A DNA stretch of 64,000 nt from Microvirga aerilata (GTDB lineage Bacteria; Pseudomonadota; Alphaproteobacteria; Rhizobiales; Beijerinckiaceae). How positions within the stretch are numbered: the first letter of the stretch is position 1; every line of letters starts with the position of its first letter. The stretch spans positions 1 to 64,000 of the forward strand of contig NZ_JAEQMY010000023.1 in the NCBI RefSeq assembly GCF_016743775.1, given 5' to 3'. The notes under the pieces were generated by a model that saw only the letters and a program-made list of their open reading frames with translations, ran no database searches and was not told the origin of the DNA. Position numbers and translations under genes: made by a program. Below, piece after piece: positions 11,939-21,357 of the stretch.

Positions 11939-12742
11939 TCAGTTCCCCAACCGCTGCCGTTGCCGGAGTTCCCCGGCCAGGCAGTTGGCCCGTGCGTCCG
12001 CCTGAGTCGGCTGAACAAGGGATTGGATCTGCGGCCTCTCGGCAATCTCGCGCACGACCTTCATCCGGATCGCCCCTGCGAACTGCGCCTTCTCCCGCAC
12101 CGGGATCATGAAGGCGCCCGGCCCTCCGATCACGCAGTCGTGGAAGTACAGGTCGAGGTTGTCGATGTCCCATGCGCCGTCAGGCCGCTTCAGCATGAGC
12201 GGCAGACCGTTGATGGTGATCCCCTGCGCCACCGCCTCGTCTCTGGCTGCGGTCACCATGCGCCCCTGGTTGTTGGCGCCATCGCCCGAGATGTCGATCA
12301 CCTGCCTCACAGGCTCTACGCCACTCACACGCAACTGCCAGAGACTGAAATCAATGGCGCCGGAGATGGACGTATAACCGAAACGCTGAATGGTGCTCCC
12401 CGACAGACGAGCCGCAAAGGCATGGCTGTCGGCCGGGTGCTCAATCACGGTCCAGGGCACAACAACCTGCTGGTACCCGGCCCCAGCCCATTCAACGTAC
12501 ACCACCGCGATGCGCCCCAGCATGCCCTTGCCGATGGCCTCGTGCACCTCGGGCGAGCGGAACGCCTCCACGAAGCCCTGCCGCTGGAGTTCCTGCTCAT
12601 CCGGCTCCATGGACAGAGACACGTCGACCGCCAGCACCAGGGCCAAATCGACCTCCGTCTCGGCACGGGCGCTCCATGTTCCTGAGACCAGAATCCCTAC
12701 AGTCACCAGCAGGGCTGCGAGCCCCCGCGTCAGGTTGAACAT
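11939..12742 (-). CDS. Secreted DUF1194 (VWFA-like) protein
   Basis: A 267-residue protein with a clear signal peptide (hydrophobic residues 8-21, cleavage near ARAE at about 28). The mature part starts VDLALVLAVDVSLSM, a MIDAS-like DxSxS metal site of von Willebrand A domains, and continues with VIDISGDGANN, as in DUF1194 proteins. These are periplasmic or secreted and presumably bind a partner through a divalent metal; the partner is unknown. The start at 12742 is chosen because a GGGAG ribosome-binding site precedes it and the signal peptide follows directly. An in-frame ATG eight codons upstream is less likely. Confidence 0.85.
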   Translation of the reverse strand: MFNLTRGLAALLVTVGILVSGTWSARAETEVDLALVLAVDVSLSMEPDEQELQRQGFVEAFRSPEVHEAIGKGMLGRIAVVYVEWAGAGYQQVVVPWTVIEHPADSHAFAARLSGSTIQRFGYTSISGAIDFSLWQLRVSGVEPVRQVIDISGDGANNQGRMVTAARDEAVAQGITINGLPLMLKRPDGAWDIDNLDLYFHDCVIGGPGAFMIPVREKAQFAGAIRMKVVREIAERPQIQSLVQPTQADARANCLAGELRQRQRLGN

Positions 12743-13143
12743 CTTGAGCTCCCTCTCAGGAACCACCCGTTGCTGATAAAGCTAGAGCGATACTCTGAAA
12801 GGACGATTCCCGGAAGTGCACCCAGACCTCTGCTCCCGTCCCATGCGTCTGGGCTCTTCAGTGCTCCGAAGATCCCAATCACCTCACTCCCCGACTACGA
12901 GGTAGGGTCACTGGCGTAACCTTGCCAGAAGCGCCGCCCAGCATCGCCCGCGGCAGCGCACCGTGAGCTTCGCGGTGACCTAAATTCTCTGGGCGTAGAG
13001 CGGGATCATCTTCGAGCCGGACAACTAGTCAGCCCGCAATTGGGTAGCAAATGCCACCACCCCTGTCCTCTTTGTCACGGAAGTTATCGGGTCACGCCTG
13101 TTCGGCCATACAAACGTAGAGTTAGAGGAACAGTTTACTCGGG
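12743..13143. other. Intergenic region between divergent genes
   Basis: About 400 bases between the DUF1194 gene (minus) and the flavin monooxygenase (plus). No coding stretch or RNA gene is recognisable; it presumably holds two divergent promoters. Confidence 0.5.
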
Positions 13144-14679
13144 ATGGATCGGCTCAGCGGGGCAGGGGGTGTAGACGCCATAATGCAGGACACAATCGAA
13201 CACCAGCGGGATCAACATTTTGACATGCTCATTGTTGGAGCTGGGCTCTCCGGCATCGGTGCCGCGTATTACCTGCAGACCCGTTGCCCGACCAAGACCT
13301 TTGCTGTCCTGGAAGCTCGGGAGGAGAGCGGTGGAACCTGGGATTTGTTCCGCTACCCTGGCGTTCGCTCGGACTCGGACATGTACACTTTGGGCTACAG
13401 CTTTCGGCCTTGGCGCCACGAGAAAGCAATCACTGACGGTCCGTCTATCCTCCAGTACATTCGGGACACTGCCGAAGAGCATGGCATCGATCGCAAGATC
13501 CGGTTTGGCCATCGCGTCATACGCAGCGTTTGGTCCTCTTCCGACGCACAATGGACCATAGTGGCGGAGGTCGGGCCCGAGAAGCAGGCTCTCCGCTACA
13601 CCTGCAGTTTCCTCTACATCTGCTGCGGCTACTACGACTACGGCGAAGGTTACCTGCCGGGCTGGCCTGGCATGAATCGTTTCAATGGGCCCATCGTGCA
13701 CCCGCAGCACTGGCCGGGCAATCTGGACTACGAGGGCCGCCGGGTGGTCATCATCGGGAGTGGCGCGACAGCCGTAACGCTCGCCCCAGCCATGGCTGCA
13801 ACAGCCGCTCATGTCACCGTGCTGCAGCGCTCGCCAACCTACGTCGTTTCTCTCCCCGCTCAGGATGCTGTTGCCAACTGGCTCCACAGGTGGCTGCCCG
13901 AAAGGCTGTCCCACGGCCTTGCGCGTTGGAAGAACGTGCTCGTAAGCATGTTCTTCTACAACCTCGCGCGGGTGAGCCCCGAGCGTATGAGGCAACAGAT
14001 CACAAAGGCCGTACAACAGGAGCTCGGCCCGGACTACGACGTGGGCAGGCACTTCACCCCTACGTACAATCCATGGGACCAGCGCCTGTGCCTGATCCCG
14101 GATGCCGATCTGTTTCAGGCGATCCGCTCCGGAACTGTGTCGATTGTCACCGACGACATCGAGGCTTTCACCGAAACCGGCCTGCAGCTTCGCTCGGGGG
14201 AGGAGCTTACAGCCGATATCATCGTGACCGCCGCTGGGCTGAAGGTCAAGTTGCTGGGCGGCATGGTGATCACTGTCGATGACGTACCGGTCAATCCCTC
14301 GAAGACCCTTCTCTACAAGGGCATGATGTTCAGCGACATACCGAACCTGGCCTGTGCCATCGGCTACACCAACGCCTCCTGGACGCTGAAGTGCGAACTC
14401 ACCTCAGCCTATGTCTGTCGTCTGCTCAACTATATGGATCACAACGGCTACGCCTGGTGCGTGCCGCGTCGCCGGGACGATGTTGTCGAGGAGCCTGCGA
14501 TCCCCCTCACCTCGGGATATATTCAAAGGGCTGCCGCAATCCTGCCCAAGCAGGGATCCCGGAGGCCCTGGCGGCTGTATCAGAACTACGCCCTCGACAT
14601 GGCCGCCTTGAGGTTTGGAAGGGTTGCCGACGGTACGCTGGAGTTTGGACCTCCTGGTTGTGATAGACGGATGGCATAA
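13144..14679 (+). CDS. Flavin-containing monooxygenase, Baeyer-Villiger type
   Basis: A 511-residue FAD/NADPH enzyme. The FAD-binding Rossmann motif is GAGLSG at about residues 32-37, and a second dinucleotide motif (IGSGATAV) lies near residue 205. Between them is FNGPIVHPQHW at 180-190, matching the Baeyer-Villiger fingerprint FxGxxxHxxxW. These enzymes convert ketones to esters or lactones, or oxidise heteroatoms; overall the sequence is closest in feel to the EthA-like group. ATG 13183 is an alternative start. The SDR gene follows after 15 bases, so the two probably formed an operon for ketone/alcohol turnover. Confidence 0.88.
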   Translation: MDRLSGAGGVDAIMQDTIEHQRDQHFDMLIVGAGLSGIGAAYYLQTRCPTKTFAVLEAREESGGTWDLFRYPGVRSDSDMYTLGYSFRPWRHEKAITDGPSILQYIRDTAEEHGIDRKIRFGHRVIRSVWSSSDAQWTIVAEVGPEKQALRYTCSFLYICCGYYDYGEGYLPGWPGMNRFNGPIVHPQHWPGNLDYEGRRVVIIGSGATAVTLAPAMAATAAHVTVLQRSPTYVVSLPAQDAVANWLHRWLPERLSHGLARWKNVLVSMFFYNLARVSPERMRQQITKAVQQELGPDYDVGRHFTPTYNPWDQRLCLIPDADLFQAIRSGTVSIVTDDIEAFTETGLQLRSGEELTADIIVTAAGLKVKLLGGMVITVDDVPVNPSKTLLYKGMMFSDIPNLACAIGYTNASWTLKCELTSAYVCRLLNYMDHNGYAWCVPRRRDDVVEEPAIPLTSGYIQRAAAILPKQGSRRPWRLYQNYALDMAALRFGRVADGTLEFGPPGCDRRMA

Positions 14680-14694
14680 ACCGGGAGCGGCGGC

Positions 14695-15222
14695 ATGGCT
14701 CGCAAAATGGAACTGAAGGGCAGGACAGCAGTGGTGACGGGAGCGGCCGGCGGCATCGGCCGCGCTATCGCGGTCTCGCTGGCACGGCGCGGTTGCCATC
14801 TCGCTCTGGCAGACATCAACGATGCTGGGCTGGCAGAAACGCTAGCGCTGATCGCCAAGCCCGGGTTGCGCGTGACCCACCACCACCTCGACGTAGCCGA
14901 TCGAGACGCCGTTGCTGCCTTTCCCGAGATTGTGCAAGCCACACATCTCGGTGTCGACCTCCTGATCAACAATGCTGGTGTGGCCCTTGGTGGCACCTTT
15001 GAGCAGGTGAGCGAAGAGGATTTCGAGTGGCTGTTCGAGATTAACTTCTGGGGCGTGGTGCGCCTGACGCGGGCCTTCCTTCCCGCTTTGAGGGCGAGCG
15101 ACGATGCCTGCATTGTCAACCTGTCGAGCATCTACGGCAACATTGCACCTCCCGGGCAGACCGCCTATTCAGCGAGTAAGTTTGCAGTGCGCGGATTCTC
15201 GAATGCACTGCGACATGAGGGC
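14695..15222 (+). pseudogene. Short-chain dehydrogenase/reductase, 3'-truncated
   Basis: A classical SDR N-terminal two thirds: the TGAAGGIG cofactor loop near residue 16, the NNAG motif, and the catalytic YSASK with Y158 and K162. Homology ends after a further dozen residues (GFSNALRHEG), where the frame runs into the 136-bp inverted-repeat element and picks up about 40 unrelated residues to a stop at 15354. The missing C-terminal third (about 80-100 residues, with the substrate loop) is not found on the far side. The truncated product would lack part of the core fold and is unlikely to be active. Confidence 0.75.
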
Positions 15223-15358
15223 GATGTCACATTAACGGCGAATACTGCTCTGTACTCGTCAACGAAAAATCGCGTGTCGAGGAAAATCAGCGACTTGGCC
15301 GGTGCAAAAGCCAGCCTCGTAGGTCTCTTTAACGGCTATACTCAGTTAATGTGACATC
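15223..15358. mobile_element. 136-bp MITE-like element with 14-bp inverted repeats
   Basis: The ends are exact inverted repeats: GATGTCACATTAAC at 15223-15236 and its reverse complement at 15345-15358. The interior is only about 108 bases and holds no gene. The element breaks the SDR gene on its left, while the promoter of an unrelated catabolic operon begins 13 bases to its right. No clear target duplication is seen. It may be a miniature element, or the two ends of an internally deleted insertion sequence of a family I could not identify. Confidence 0.55.
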
Positions 15359-15370
15359 CCCATCCGGGGC

Positions 15371-15406
15371 TTGCAGTTTCTGTAAAAATCGATTATCGAT
15401 AATCGA
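15371..15406 (+). promoter_or_regulatory. Promoter with overlapping palindromic operator
   Basis: A TTGCAG -35 element (15371-15376) and a TATCGA -10 (15394-15399) are 17 bases apart. An 18-bp perfect palindrome, TCGATTATCGATAATCGA (15389-15406), covers the -10. The operon it precedes encodes a GntR-family repressor (21358), the likely ligand of this site by position; that link is inferred. Confidence 0.5.
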
Positions 15407-15421
15407 CAGTCGGAGATGGTC

Positions 15422-16531
15422 ATGATAGAAGAAATTTCCTGCTACCATGTTCCATGGGATGACAAGGACTACTTCCCGGCCGCCAGCGCTTGGCTGTTCA
15501 TCAAGGACGACGAAGGCCGGATAGGGATCGGGGAGGTCTCCCCTGTGATGGACGGCCTACCTGCGATTGGATTTGTCCAAAAGATTGCCGCGTCATTGAT
15601 TGGCAAGGATCCACTTAACGCCGGGCTCATCCATCGCACCCTCTCCCGGAACTACGCTAAACTTGGCCCGCAGGGCATTGTCTCATCAGCACTGGCCGCC
15701 ATCGACATTGCCCTTTGGGATCTTAAGGGGAAGCAGTTGGGGCAACCCGTGCACCAGTTGCTTGGTGGCGCCGCGCGGAAAGCCGTGCCATTCTATCTGT
15801 CGATCGGTGGTCTCGGTCCGAAGCCGGTCGACGAAGTTAAGGCCATTGTTGAGGCTGGCATGAAATATGCTCCGACAATGGTGAAGATAAGGATGGAGCA
15901 CCCCCGCCACCAGCGCGACTTGGACGTCAAGACTGATCTCAAGAAAGCAAGCCTCGTGCGCAAGATCGTCGGAGACGACTTCCCCCTAGCCTTCGATGCG
16001 AGCAATGGCTATTCCCGCAACGCGGCGTACCGGGCAGGCGAAACGCTCGGCGACCTCGGCTACATCTGGTTCGAAGAGCCGGTGGACCATCTCGATCTAT
16101 CAAGTTTCGAGTTTCTGTCCAGGAAGCTCAGGATAGCAATCGCAGCCGGTGAACAAAGCTACACACTCCAGGATCTCCTTGGCCTCATTAACGCCGGTAT
16201 CGGCATTCTTCAGCCTGACATTATCAAGATGGGCGGATTCACCGGACTCGCGGAGTGCGCCGCCCTTGCGGCAGCGCACGGATGTGATCTCGTGCCGCAT
16301 CAGACCCAGCCGGGGATCGGTCACGCCGCCAATCTGCAATTTCTCGCGGCGCAGCCGGACCTGCCGTTTCCAGCGGAACTGAATGACCCGACAGACCGGC
16401 AGCAACGGATATTCAGAGATCCACTGCGCCCAATCGCTGGCCATTTTCAAGTTCGAGACTTGCCAGGTATCGGCCTGGAGGTCGACCTGGAGGAATTTCG
16501 ACGTCGGGCAATTCAAGTTGATCGGTCCTAG
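15422..16531 (+). CDS. Mandelate racemase/muconate-lactonizing family enzyme
   Basis: A 369-residue enolase-superfamily protein. After the N-terminal capping domain (to about residue 120) comes the barrel with K155-I-R157 (the KxK position), metal ligands D192, E218 and E244 (in FEEP and GEQ), and H293 in PHQTQPG at the end of strand 7, the set expected of mandelate racemase-type dehydratases or racemases of sugar acids. R replaces the second Lys of KxK, so His-based chemistry is likely. The start at 15422 has GGAG six bases upstream. It heads an operon with a second enolase-family gene and a peptide-type ABC importer; the substrate is unknown. Confidence 0.85.
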   Translation: MIEEISCYHVPWDDKDYFPAASAWLFIKDDEGRIGIGEVSPVMDGLPAIGFVQKIAASLIGKDPLNAGLIHRTLSRNYAKLGPQGIVSSALAAIDIALWDLKGKQLGQPVHQLLGGAARKAVPFYLSIGGLGPKPVDEVKAIVEAGMKYAPTMVKIRMEHPRHQRDLDVKTDLKKASLVRKIVGDDFPLAFDASNGYSRNAAYRAGETLGDLGYIWFEEPVDHLDLSSFEFLSRKLRIAIAAGEQSYTLQDLLGLINAGIGILQPDIIKMGGFTGLAECAALAAAHGCDLVPHQTQPGIGHAANLQFLAAQPDLPFPAELNDPTDRQQRIFRDPLRPIAGHFQVRDLPGIGLEVDLEEFRRRAIQVDRS

Positions 16532-16601
16532 AACGGGCAGTCGACCCTCATCTGCCCATGGATCAACGCAAGTCGTATGCACGGGAGGACAAGAAGCACA
16601 G

Positions 16602-17780
16602 ATGAGCAACAGACGGGAAGCGCCTAAGCGGGGAACAGTCATTGAACGCGTTGAGTTGCGGATATTCTCCTACAGAATGGAGAACGTGAAACACGGCATC
16701 GACCTTCCGGGCGCCGTCTCGAACCGCACTCGTCTTGCCGTGAGGATCGACACGAAGGACGGCAGCCGGGGAGAGTATATCGGCGGTAACGACACGATGT
16801 TCGGACAGGCACGGCTAACGGCCAAGGCCCTCATAGGCTATGGCGCCCTCGAGCGCGAACTGTTTTACGAAAACATCAAAAGAGACCTCCGCAAGACGGA
16901 CCGGATGGGTGTCGGCGTTTTTGATAATGCACTCTGGGACCTTGCGGGAAAGCGCGTGGGGCTGTCGGTGAGCGAATTGCTCGGTGGCAGCCGGGGGCGG
17001 TTGCCAGCCTATGCAAGCACCTGGCACGGCGGAGAAGGCGGCGGACTCGACACGCCTGAGCACTACTCCGAATTCGCCGAGGAGTGCTACGAGCTCGGCT
17101 ACCGCGCTTTCAAGGTTCATGGGTGGAAGGACGACAATCCCCGCCGCGAAGCCGACAACGTCCTGATGCTTGGAAAACGGGTGGGGGACCGCATGGCGCT
17201 CATGCTGGATCCTGGTTGCCATCTGCGCACGTTTGCAGACGCCTTGTTGGTGGGCCGCGCCTGTGACGAGGCAAATTTCTACTGGTACGAAGACCCGTAC
17301 AGCGACGGCGGTCTTTCGAACCATGCCCATCGTAAACTGAAGCAGATGCTGAAGACCCCTCTCCTCATCGGCGAGCACGTCCGAGGGCTCGAGGCCATGG
17401 CTAATCTTCTGATAGCGGAAGCGACCGATTTTGTCCGTGCCGATCCGGACTTCGATATGGGAATAACCGGGGTGATGAAGATCGCCCATCTTGCAGAGGC
17501 GCTCGGGCTCGATGTCGAGCTGCATGCCCCCGGCCCGGCGCAGCGGGCATGCATGTCAGCGATCCGGAACAGCAACTTCTACGAAGTGTCCATGGTCGGC
17601 CCAAGCCGAGGATGCTTCACCGGGGATTTCTACACATGCGGGTATAGCGACGCTCTTGATGCCATCGGCAAGGACGGCTGCGTGGCCGTGCCTGAAGGTC
17701 CGGGTCTGGGCGTCCAATACGATTGGGGCTTCATCGAGAAACAAACGCTCGAGGTGTATGAACATCGATTGGATGGCTGA
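16602..17780 (+). CDS. Enolase-superfamily (mandelate racemase-like) enzyme
   Basis: A 392-residue enolase-superfamily enzyme. It shows K171-V-H173 at the base position, metal ligands D203 (MLDPGCH), E230 (YEDP) and E258 (GEH), and H308 in ELHAPGP. K-V-H in place of K-x-K and the GEH/ELHAPGP context put it in a different subgroup from the preceding gene, so the two probably act on different substrates or steps. The start is ATG 16602 with GGAGG about ten bases upstream; 70 bases separate it from the first enzyme. It precedes the binding-protein gene and is probably co-transcribed with it. Confidence 0.82.
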   Translation: MSNRREAPKRGTVIERVELRIFSYRMENVKHGIDLPGAVSNRTRLAVRIDTKDGSRGEYIGGNDTMFGQARLTAKALIGYGALERELFYENIKRDLRKTDRMGVGVFDNALWDLAGKRVGLSVSELLGGSRGRLPAYASTWHGGEGGGLDTPEHYSEFAEECYELGYRAFKVHGWKDDNPRREADNVLMLGKRVGDRMALMLDPGCHLRTFADALLVGRACDEANFYWYEDPYSDGGLSNHAHRKLKQMLKTPLLIGEHVRGLEAMANLLIAEATDFVRADPDFDMGITGVMKIAHLAEALGLDVELHAPGPAQRACMSAIRNSNFYEVSMVGPSRGCFTGDFYTCGYSDALDAIGKDGCVAVPEGPGLGVQYDWGFIEKQTLEVYEHRLDG

Positions 17781-17843
17781 CAAAAGAAGTGAGAGCCAAC
17801 TCACGTCGACAGTTTCTAACAGGTGATTTTTGGGAGGAAGCAC

Positions 17844-19448
17844 ATGAGCAAAATGAACAGACGGCAACTCTTGATGAGCGGCGTGGCTGGAGCAGTCGTA
17901 ATGGGTCTTCCGGGAGGTGCTGGCGCACAATCCCAAAGACCCCTTCGCATTGGCATGTCGGCAACCAACGTCAATTCGTTGGACCCGCGCAAAAGCGTGC
18001 AGAATGCGGACAACTTCGTCCAGCGGCAAATCTACGACTCATTGCTCGATCCGCCTTACGGGACATTCGATCTCGACTATGAGGATGTAATCAAGGAACT
18101 TGCCGAGTCCTGGGAAGTATCGCCTGACAGCAAAAGCTGGACCGTTAAGCTGAAAGAAGGTGTCAAGTTCCACAAGAATGCCGGCGAGCTGACGTCTGAA
18201 GACGTCAAGTATACCTATGACAGCATCATGGACCGCGCAAACAGCTCGACGCAGCGCGTTTACATCACTGATCTCGACAATGTCGAGATTGTCGACAAGT
18301 ATCGAATAAAATTCAACCTCAAGCAGCCGAACCCGAATTTCCACGCTTCCGGCCTGATCTCCATCATAGGGTCCATCATCCCCAAGAGTGTCGCCGGGAC
18401 GATGTCGATGGAGCAGTACGCGCGCAACCCGATCGGAACGGGACCATACGAGCTGGCAGGCCCGGTCTCCGGTGGGGCGGTTACGCTCAAGGCGTTCAAG
18501 GACTATTACGGCAAGAAGCCGGAGATCGAGACGGTCGAGTTTCGCTACATGTCCGATCCGACTGCGCGAACCCTGGCACTTCTCAAAGGTGACCTCGATA
18601 TCATCGAGGGCGCGCGACTTCCCGGCTGGGTTCAGCAGTTGAAGCAGCAGAAGCCGGATGTTATCATCGACCAGACGCGTCCGGGCAGCATCAAGACGTT
18701 CTTCTTCAACATGAGCAAGAAGCCGTTTGATGACATTCGTGTCCGCAAAGCCCTTCGGTACGGCATCAACCGGGATGTCCTCATTGCGGCGTTCGGTGGG
18801 ATTGCCGGTCCGTCATGGGGCATCAATCCACCTGACTTTCCCGGTGGCTTCAAGGAAGGCGAGCTGCCCGAGGAGTTGCGTTACAACTACAATCCTGAAA
18901 AGGCCAAGGCCCTGCTTGCCGAAGCCGGCCACAGCCGCTTGAAATTCGAGATCATCATGACGCAGCGCGAGGACTACGCGTCGATCATGCTGATGGTACA
19001 GGACATGTGGCGCCAGATCGGGGTTGACATGACCATTCGAACGATCGACCACACGACTTATCATGCCGAGAAGGACAAGGACGTAAACGCCGTTGTCCTG
19101 CAATCCTCCACATTTGCACCTGTCTCGACACAGATACCCGTCACCTACTATCGCAGCGCCGCGGAGGTTAAGCCCGACGGGAGCGGTGATCAGAACTACA
19201 GCCACTACGGTGCTATCGGCGGACCGGGCGTTGACGATCTCCTCGACCGTGCACTCGCCGAAGGGAACCTGGCGAAACGCCAGGGCATCATCCGGGAAGC
19301 GGAGCTCAAGATCCTTCAGGACATGCCTGCGTTCACGATATGCACGTTGTCATTCGTCTATGCGCGCAGCCCGAAGGTCAACCTCGGCTTTGACGTCAAG
19401 GCGGGATACGCCCGATATCGCCTCGGCAACGCGAAGTTCACTGCCTGA
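17844..19448 (+). CDS. ABC transporter substrate-binding protein, family 5 (peptide/opine type)
   Basis: A 534-residue periplasmic binding protein of the DppA/OppA class. The N-terminus carries a twin-arginine-like signal (NRRQLLMSG) and an AGAQ cleavage region near residue 30. The family-5 signature is seen in NSLDPRKSVQNADNFVQRQI and in YDSLLDPP near residues 48-75. A strong GGGAGGAA site nine bases before ATG 17844 sets the start. Context (two enolase-family enzymes, no peptidase) suggests the cargo is an acid sugar, opine or amino-acid derivative rather than a peptide; this is inferred. Confidence 0.9.
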   Translation: MSKMNRRQLLMSGVAGAVVMGLPGGAGAQSQRPLRIGMSATNVNSLDPRKSVQNADNFVQRQIYDSLLDPPYGTFDLDYEDVIKELAESWEVSPDSKSWTVKLKEGVKFHKNAGELTSEDVKYTYDSIMDRANSSTQRVYITDLDNVEIVDKYRIKFNLKQPNPNFHASGLISIIGSIIPKSVAGTMSMEQYARNPIGTGPYELAGPVSGGAVTLKAFKDYYGKKPEIETVEFRYMSDPTARTLALLKGDLDIIEGARLPGWVQQLKQQKPDVIIDQTRPGSIKTFFFNMSKKPFDDIRVRKALRYGINRDVLIAAFGGIAGPSWGINPPDFPGGFKEGELPEELRYNYNPEKAKALLAEAGHSRLKFEIIMTQREDYASIMLMVQDMWRQIGVDMTIRTIDHTTYHAEKDKDVNAVVLQSSTFAPVSTQIPVTYYRSAAEVKPDGSGDQNYSHYGAIGGPGVDDLLDRALAEGNLAKRQGIIREAELKILQDMPAFTICTLSFVYARSPKVNLGFDVKAGYARYRLGNAKFTA

Positions 19449-19458
19449 TCGATATGCC

Positions 19459-19495
19459 TTGAGTGGCGCTGGTTTCATGGATCGGCGCCACTCAA
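19459..19495 (+). terminator. Hairpin after the binding-protein gene
   Basis: TTGAGTGGCGC (19459-19469) pairs perfectly with GCGCCACTCAA (19485-19495) around a 15-base loop. No U-run follows and the permease starts 28 bases on, so it more likely stabilises the upstream message or attenuates than fully terminates. Confidence 0.6.
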
Positions 19496-19523
19496 CTACC
19501 TGATCCAAAGGTGAGACAATACA

Positions 19524-20456
19524 ATGCTATTCAATCGTGTTGTGGATTCGGCCATCACGATCATCATGGTGGTAAGCCTCGTTTTCGTTGCCATGCGCAT
19601 CTTGCCTGGCGATCCCGCCGTGGCAGCTCTTGGAGAGTACGCGACCCCCGAACAACTGGCCGCTTTTCGCGCCCGGATGGGTCTCGACGCCCCGCTATGG
19701 CTTCAGTACCTGACATTCCTACGCGATATCGTGACCCTCAACTTTGGAACCTCGATGATAACCGGCGAAAGCATTGCCGCGATGCTACTCGCCAATCTCC
19801 CTTACACGGTCGAGCTGACGGTTGCCGCGATGCTCGTGGGCATGATCATCGGAGTGCCAATGGGCGTCTTATCCGCGACGAGGCGGGGGTCGGCTGCCGA
19901 TTACAGCGCGCGTGTCATCGCGCTCGCCGGCTTCTGCGTTCCTGACTTCTTCCTCGGCGCACTGATCCTGATCATTTTCGGGCTGAAGCTCGACTTATTT
20001 CCGGTGATGGGCGGAGGCGTCGGTTTTGCCGATCGGATGGAGCATCTGGTCCTGCCGGCCTTGACGCTCGGATTGGTGATGGCGGCCTTCACAAGCCGGC
20101 TCACGCGGTCGGCGCTGCTGGAAGTGCTGAGGCGCGACTACATCAGGACCGCGCGTGCGAAGGGCGTTGACGAACACTGGGTCATTTACAAGCACGCCCT
20201 TCGTAACGCTCTGATCCCCGTTGTCACCGGGTTCGGCATCTATATCCTCACGATGCTTTCCGGATCGATCGCCATCGAGCTGATTTTTGCCCGGCCGGGT
20301 GTCGGTAGCGTGCTGATCAATGGGATCAATTCTCGCGACTATCCCATGGTCCAGGCTGGCCTGCTTGTGTTCGCACTCTTCGTCGTCCTCGTGAACATTG
20401 CCATGGATCTGATCTACGTCTTGATCGACCCGAGGCTGAGGAGGGTCTCCAAATGA
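19524..20456 (+). CDS. ABC transporter permease (DppB type)
   Basis: A 310-residue inner-membrane protein with six hydrophobic spans. It has the GxxPGDPA-like block near residue 30 (RILPGDPAVAALG) usual for DppB-type permeases and the EAA cytoplasmic loop around residues 195-220 (RRDYIRTARAKGVDEHW), which docks with the ATPase. It pairs with the next gene to form the importer channel. The stop overlaps the next start by four bases (ATGA), showing translational coupling. Confidence 0.92.
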   Translation: MLFNRVVDSAITIIMVVSLVFVAMRILPGDPAVAALGEYATPEQLAAFRARMGLDAPLWLQYLTFLRDIVTLNFGTSMITGESIAAMLLANLPYTVELTVAAMLVGMIIGVPMGVLSATRRGSAADYSARVIALAGFCVPDFFLGALILIIFGLKLDLFPVMGGGVGFADRMEHLVLPALTLGLVMAAFTSRLTRSALLEVLRRDYIRTARAKGVDEHWVIYKHALRNALIPVVTGFGIYILTMLSGSIAIELIFARPGVGSVLINGINSRDYPMVQAGLLVFALFVVLVNIAMDLIYVLIDPRLRRVSK

Positions 20457-21340
20457 TAGCTGGAAATGAGAGTATAGCGGTAGAAGCTCCCGAGCAGACG
20501 CGAGCCGACCGTCTTGGCGCGTGGTCGATACTGGTCAGGAACCCTATTACGGTTGCATGCCTGTTCGTGATCGGCGCCTTCTTCCTGATGGCGATATTTG
20601 CCCCTTGGATCGCACCTCGTGATCCAGTGAAGCAGAACTACCTGGCGATGAGCCAAGGCCCAAGCGCGCAATATTGGTTCGGGACCGATCGCTACGGCCG
20701 GGACATTCTTTCCCGAACGATCTACGGCGCACGGCCCTCATTGGCGCTCGGAGTCCTTGCGCCGCTTCTTGCGGGCGTGGCAGGGACGATTATCGGGATG
20801 CTGGCCGGATACTTCGGTGGCTGGGTGGACCGCGTCGTCAGCAGGATCAGCGACGTTCTGATGGCCTTTCCGTCGCTGTTGCTAGGGATCATGATCTCCG
20901 CCGCGCTCGGGCCGGGCTTCACCAATCTGATCGTGGCGATCTCGTTTGCCTTCCTGCCGCGATTTATCAGGGTCGCCCGCGCTTCGACGATGTCGATCAT
21001 GGCTGAACCCTACATTGATGCGTCCGTCGCCTCCGGTCAGACATGGTTCCGCATACTTCGCAAGCAGATTTTGCCGAACATATCCGGCCCGCTCATCGTC
21101 GTGGCAACCCTTTGGGTCGCCACCGCAATACGAATTGAGGCAAGCCTGAGCTTTCTCGGCCTCGGTACGCAGCCACCGGCGGCGAGTTGGGGCAACATCA
21201 TCCGCGACGGCTTGACGGAAATGCTGGTAAACCCTTCGGCAGTTATCGCGGCGGGATTTGTGGTTACGCTTTGCGTGCTTGCCTTCAACATGGTCGGAGA
21301 TGCCGTTCGCGACGTTCTCGATCCAGAATCGCGCGACTGA
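20453..21340 (+). CDS. ABC transporter permease (DppC type)
   Basis: A 295-residue permease with an N-terminal DppC-type soluble segment and GTDRYGRDILSRTIYGAR near residues 77-94, the hallmark of this family. The EAA-like loop is SGQTWFRILRKQILPN around residue 195. It is coupled to the DppB-type gene by an ATGA overlap and forms the second half of the channel. The GntR gene follows after 17 bases, so the operon continues. Confidence 0.92.
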   Translation: MIAGNESIAVEAPEQTRADRLGAWSILVRNPITVACLFVIGAFFLMAIFAPWIAPRDPVKQNYLAMSQGPSAQYWFGTDRYGRDILSRTIYGARPSLALGVLAPLLAGVAGTIIGMLAGYFGGWVDRVVSRISDVLMAFPSLLLGIMISAALGPGFTNLIVAISFAFLPRFIRVARASTMSIMAEPYIDASVASGQTWFRILRKQILPNISGPLIVVATLWVATAIRIEASLSFLGLGTQPPAASWGNIIRDGLTEMLVNPSAVIAAGFVVTLCVLAFNMVGDAVRDVLDPESRD

Positions 21341-21357
21341 AACCAGATGAGAGCTAA

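Noticed and set aside
13135..14052. A 305-codon minus-strand frame opposite the flavin monooxygenase
   Set aside because: It is the antisense shadow of a gene with clear FAD and Baeyer-Villiger motifs.
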